Shown here piece by piece: positions 50,516 to 52,493 of a stretch of 52,493 nucleotides of DNA. How positions within the stretch are numbered: the first letter of the stretch is position 1; every line of letters begins with the position of its first letter. The position numbers and the translations under genes are program-made. A model generated the notes under the pieces. That model made no database searches and was not told where the DNA came from. It saw only the letters and a program-made list of their open reading frames with translations. Source of the stretch: Microcaldota archaeon (GTDB lineage: Archaea; Micrarchaeota; Micrarchaeia; Anstonellales; Bilamarchaeaceae); assembly GCA_030648615.1 (NCBI GenBank), contig JAUSHJ010000034.1, positions 1 through 52,493 of the forward strand. The letters are read 5' to 3'.

Positions 50516-51526
50516 TCAGAACAAATGCTTCTCTGAAAATCTTGCACCTTCGCCAATCTTAGACTCTTTCACTTCTTTTATTCCTTTTAGTTCAGCCAGA
50601 AGTTTCTTTACTTCTCCAACATATTTTGTAGTTGTATAAACGTGCGCATTTGGCCCAGCATCAAAAGTATATGCAGCAACTGGTGCATCACATTCATAGT
50701 TCAACTGATGTACAGCATAGGCAATTTCTCTAGAAACGTCATTCATGTAAAATATGGGCGGAAAGGTATCAAGCATTACAGCGTGCATGTCATTACTTTC
50801 CCGCATGATTGTTTCAGCCATGGAATGAAAATCAGTATTTGCTATTGCCTTTCTTACTAGGTTTAACCGCTCCTCAACAGTCTTCAATCTCTGTGAATAA
50901 AGCGGTGAAGTTTTTATCGTTTCTTTCATTCCTACTCGTGAACTTACTTTTTTCTCTTTTTCATCAACTATGGAAATAACATTTCTCAAATCCTTCCATT
51001 TGTCCTGTGGTGATAATTGAACTGCGTAACTGTCAGAACCGTCCTTTTTAGTTCCAGCTTGCCATTCAACCGCTCCACCAAAAACAGAACGAGTTGCAGA
51101 ACCAGAGCCAAGACGAGCTAAGAGTGATAAATCGCGAGGCTGCATACTCAATCCTGCAGCCTTACTCGCTGCAGCTGCAAGAGCAGCAAACCCACTTGCT
51201 GAGCTAGCCATACCAGTTCCTTTTGGAAATGTGTTTTTAGAAACAACTTTTGCAAACTGTTTTGTTTTAGCTCGAACTCTAACAATATTTAAAAATTTAG
51301 TAACTCGTTCGAGTTCGTTTTCGTTTCCAACTTTCCCATCTAAATTTAGTTCATCTCGTTTTAGTTTAGAATCAAATTCAACAGTAGTAGAAGTGCTAAA
51401 CTGTTCGTCCATTGTGAACGAGATACTACTATTTGTAGGCAAAATGAGTTCTTCGTCTCTCTTTCCCCAGTATTTTATGATTGCAATGTTGCTATTGGCA
51501 GTTGCCGTAAATTTTTGAAATTCCAT
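50516..51526 (-). CDS. mvaD: Diphosphomevalonate decarboxylase
   Basis: This 336-aa GHMP-fold enzyme has NSNIAIIKYWGKRDEELILP (Lys-Tyr-Trp-Gly-Lys), GMASSASGFAALAAAASKAA, LGSGSATRSVFGGAVEWQAG and TFDAGPNAHVYT (catalytic Asp). It makes isopentenyl diphosphate from mevalonate diphosphate. Phosphomevalonate decarboxylases of some archaea look similar, but the presence of a phosphomevalonate kinase-like gene (43649) favours the diphospho form. It is a single gene, convergent with the secreted protein gene. Confidence 0.85.
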   Translation of the reverse strand: MEFQKFTATANSNIAIIKYWGKRDEELILPTNSSISFTMDEQFSTSTTVEFDSKLKRDELNLDGKVGNENELERVTKFLNIVRVRAKTKQFAKVVSKNTFPKGTGMASSASGFAALAAAASKAAGLSMQPRDLSLLARLGSGSATRSVFGGAVEWQAGTKKDGSDSYAVQLSPQDKWKDLRNVISIVDEKEKKVSSRVGMKETIKTSPLYSQRLKTVEERLNLVRKAIANTDFHSMAETIMRESNDMHAVMLDTFPPIFYMNDVSREIAYAVHQLNYECDAPVAAYTFDAGPNAHVYTTTKYVGEVKKLLAELKGIKEVKESKIGEGARFSEKHLF

Positions 51527-51576
51527 AATGATTGATTTAAATGAGCAAATTTAAAAGAACAGTGAAAAGAATGCCT

Positions 51577-51584
51577 TTTTATAC
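51577..51584 (+). promoter_or_regulatory. TATA box of the terminal repeat-protein gene
   Basis: TTTTATAC lies about 25-30 nt before the ATG at 51608. This fits a leaderless transcript. Confidence 0.45.
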
Positions 51585-51607
51585 CCTTTTTAACACATAT
51601 TAAAACT

Positions 51608-52493
51608 ATGGGAAGATTAGTGTTTGGAGTATTGACAATGGCACCAGAAAGACGAATGCCAAAAATAGCGTTAGCTGAGCCCCTATTAGAGCAAGTAGAT
51701 AAAAAAGCAGAGTTCAAGAGATGGTTAGTATTATTCTTTATTCAGAGAGGGCAGTTTAAGATTACTGATAATGGATATGCTGAACTAGCGCCACAGGTGC
51801 AGAGGCAAAGTTTAGAGTTCGGAGAACCAGTTAGTAATAGAACGAGAGAACCTAGAATGGAAGAAAGAAGAGGATTGACTAAAAAAGAAATTAAAGAACT
51901 GGTGTCACGAAGAGTAGAAGAAATGCTTGCAGAAGGGAAGACTGAGGAACTATATACACGGGGATTAATAGATAGACAAAAAAAATTTGACTGGAAAGAC
52001 AAAGAAGTTAGAATGATTGTAATAAAACAATTACTAAAAATTTTAGGAAAAAAACCAGTAGATGTAGATCATGATGATTTTAAGAGCTGTGGATTAGATG
52101 GATTTTTAAAAAGTCGTTACAATGATTCGCCTTATCTAGCATTGATTGAAGCAGGTTATGCATATTCTTTGGATGAAGTAAAAGAACATGGAAAAACTGG
52201 AAAATTCAAAACTGATAGGATTTATCCTTGGGAAATAACAAAAACACCGCGTATTTATGATGATAAGGAAATCAGAATTGCAGCAACTAAGTGGCTCCTA
52301 TGGAAGCTAAAGATAGAACCTAGAAAAATAACAACTACAGTTTTTAGAAAAAACGGAGCAAGGGGAGTAACTGCATACTGTAATGGTTCACCTTACCTCG
52401 CATTAATTGAAGCAGGCTATGCATATTCTTTGGATGAAGTAAAAGAACATGGAAAAACTGGAAAATTCAAAACTGATAAGATTTATCCTTGGG
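51608..52493 (+). CDS. Repeat protein with ~87-residue units, cut by window end
   Basis: This is an open frame with no stop before the window end (295 codons seen). After a charged N-terminal 120 residues, repeats begin. Each has a helical unit of the type KEIRIAATKWLLWKLKIEPR, KIT-T-VF--G, then NGSPYLALIEAGYAYSLDEV and KEHGKTGKFKTD-IYPWE. At least two units are seen (start of the shared block near 52130 and 52390). DNA 52151-52232 and 52412-52493 differ at only two positions, a sign of recent duplication or conversion. The helical pattern with SPY-AL-EAGY suggests DNA- or nucleotide-binding repeats. Family not named. Confidence 0.65.
   Translation, partial: MGRLVFGVLTMAPERRMPKIALAEPLLEQVDKKAEFKRWLVLFFIQRGQFKITDNGYAELAPQVQRQSLEFGEPVSNRTREPRMEERRGLTKKEIKELVSRRVEEMLAEGKTEELYTRGLIDRQKKFDWKDKEVRMIVIKQLLKILGKKPVDVDHDDFKSCGLDGFLKSRYNDSPYLALIEAGYAYSLDEVKEHGKTGKFKTDRIYPWEITKTPRIYDDKEIRIAATKWLLWKLKIEPRKITTTVFRKNGARGVTAYCNGSPYLALIEAGYAYSLDEVKEHGKTGKFKTDKIYPW

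Overview
The window comes from an archaeon with an AT-rich genome, most likely a DPANN-type lineage; the phylum is not settled here, and a Micrarchaeota-like placement is only a guess. The evidence is an archaeal 16S rRNA with the 3' end GATCACCTCC, genes for Kae1, aIF5A, S24e, S27ae, LSm, Hjc, archease and RtcB, an EppA-type pilin, Lrp/ArsR/TrmB regulators, and TATA-type promoters with many short leaders. Ribosome binding sites read GGTGAT or GAGGTGA, complementary to the 16S tail, and I moved many starts downstream of them.

Layout. 1-2560: a possible IS200/IS605 end, a small ORF, and a solitary 16S gene with a 42-nt insertion in the helix-23 loop. 2564-9423: a RibD/DHFR-like protein, a pilin, a Bat-type regulator, a PEP-utilizing mobile-domain protein, MetX and a HerA-like ATPase. 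9431-10577: a nucleotidyltransferase gene pair. 10653-15300: five overlapping genes encoding six cysteine-rich modules in the order A-B, A-B, A-B (last pair fused). 15394-19364: a helical protein, archease, a COG0523 GTPase and a DUF922-like lipoprotein. 19489-22309: an AdoMetDC-like protein, two unknowns and a bacterial-type sigma-70 factor. 22403-26217: a TrmB regulator, a membrane protein, rtcB interrupted by a 32-nt hairpin insertion, and a LAGLIDADG endonuclease gene broken by one TGA. 26312-31074: response regulator, MscS, ArsR, PhzF, membrane and flavodoxin-like genes. 31075-34181: hairpin arrays, intron-containing tRNA-Cys, tRNA-Lys (two introns) and tRNA-Ala, glnA and an Lrp gene. 34273-39947: LSm, NYN, TatD, aIF5A, S24e, S27ae, CPBP protease, Kae1, a 51-aa protein, YkgJ and Hjc. 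40006-52493: lipoproteins, ArsR-DsrE, phosphomevalonate kinase, double AsnC regulator, AbiE pair, methyltransferase-permease-secreted protein operon, diphosphomevalonate decarboxylase, and a repeat protein cut by the window end.

The strongest theme is RNA splicing. Small insertions able to form bulge-helix-bulge-like folds sit in 16S rRNA, in three tRNAs (two of them in the T loop) and, apparently, in the mRNA of rtcB, the ligase that should rejoin exons. Archease, the RtcB activator, is encoded about 7 kb away. A second theme is a dispersed family of tandem perfect hairpins in intergenic DNA, several ending in a stem whose base is CC/GG with one bulged pyrimidine. A third is bacterial-looking cargo, mainly a full sigma-70 factor in a genome that otherwise looks TBP/TFB-driven.

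All assignments come from reading the sequence and remembered family features; no searches were run.
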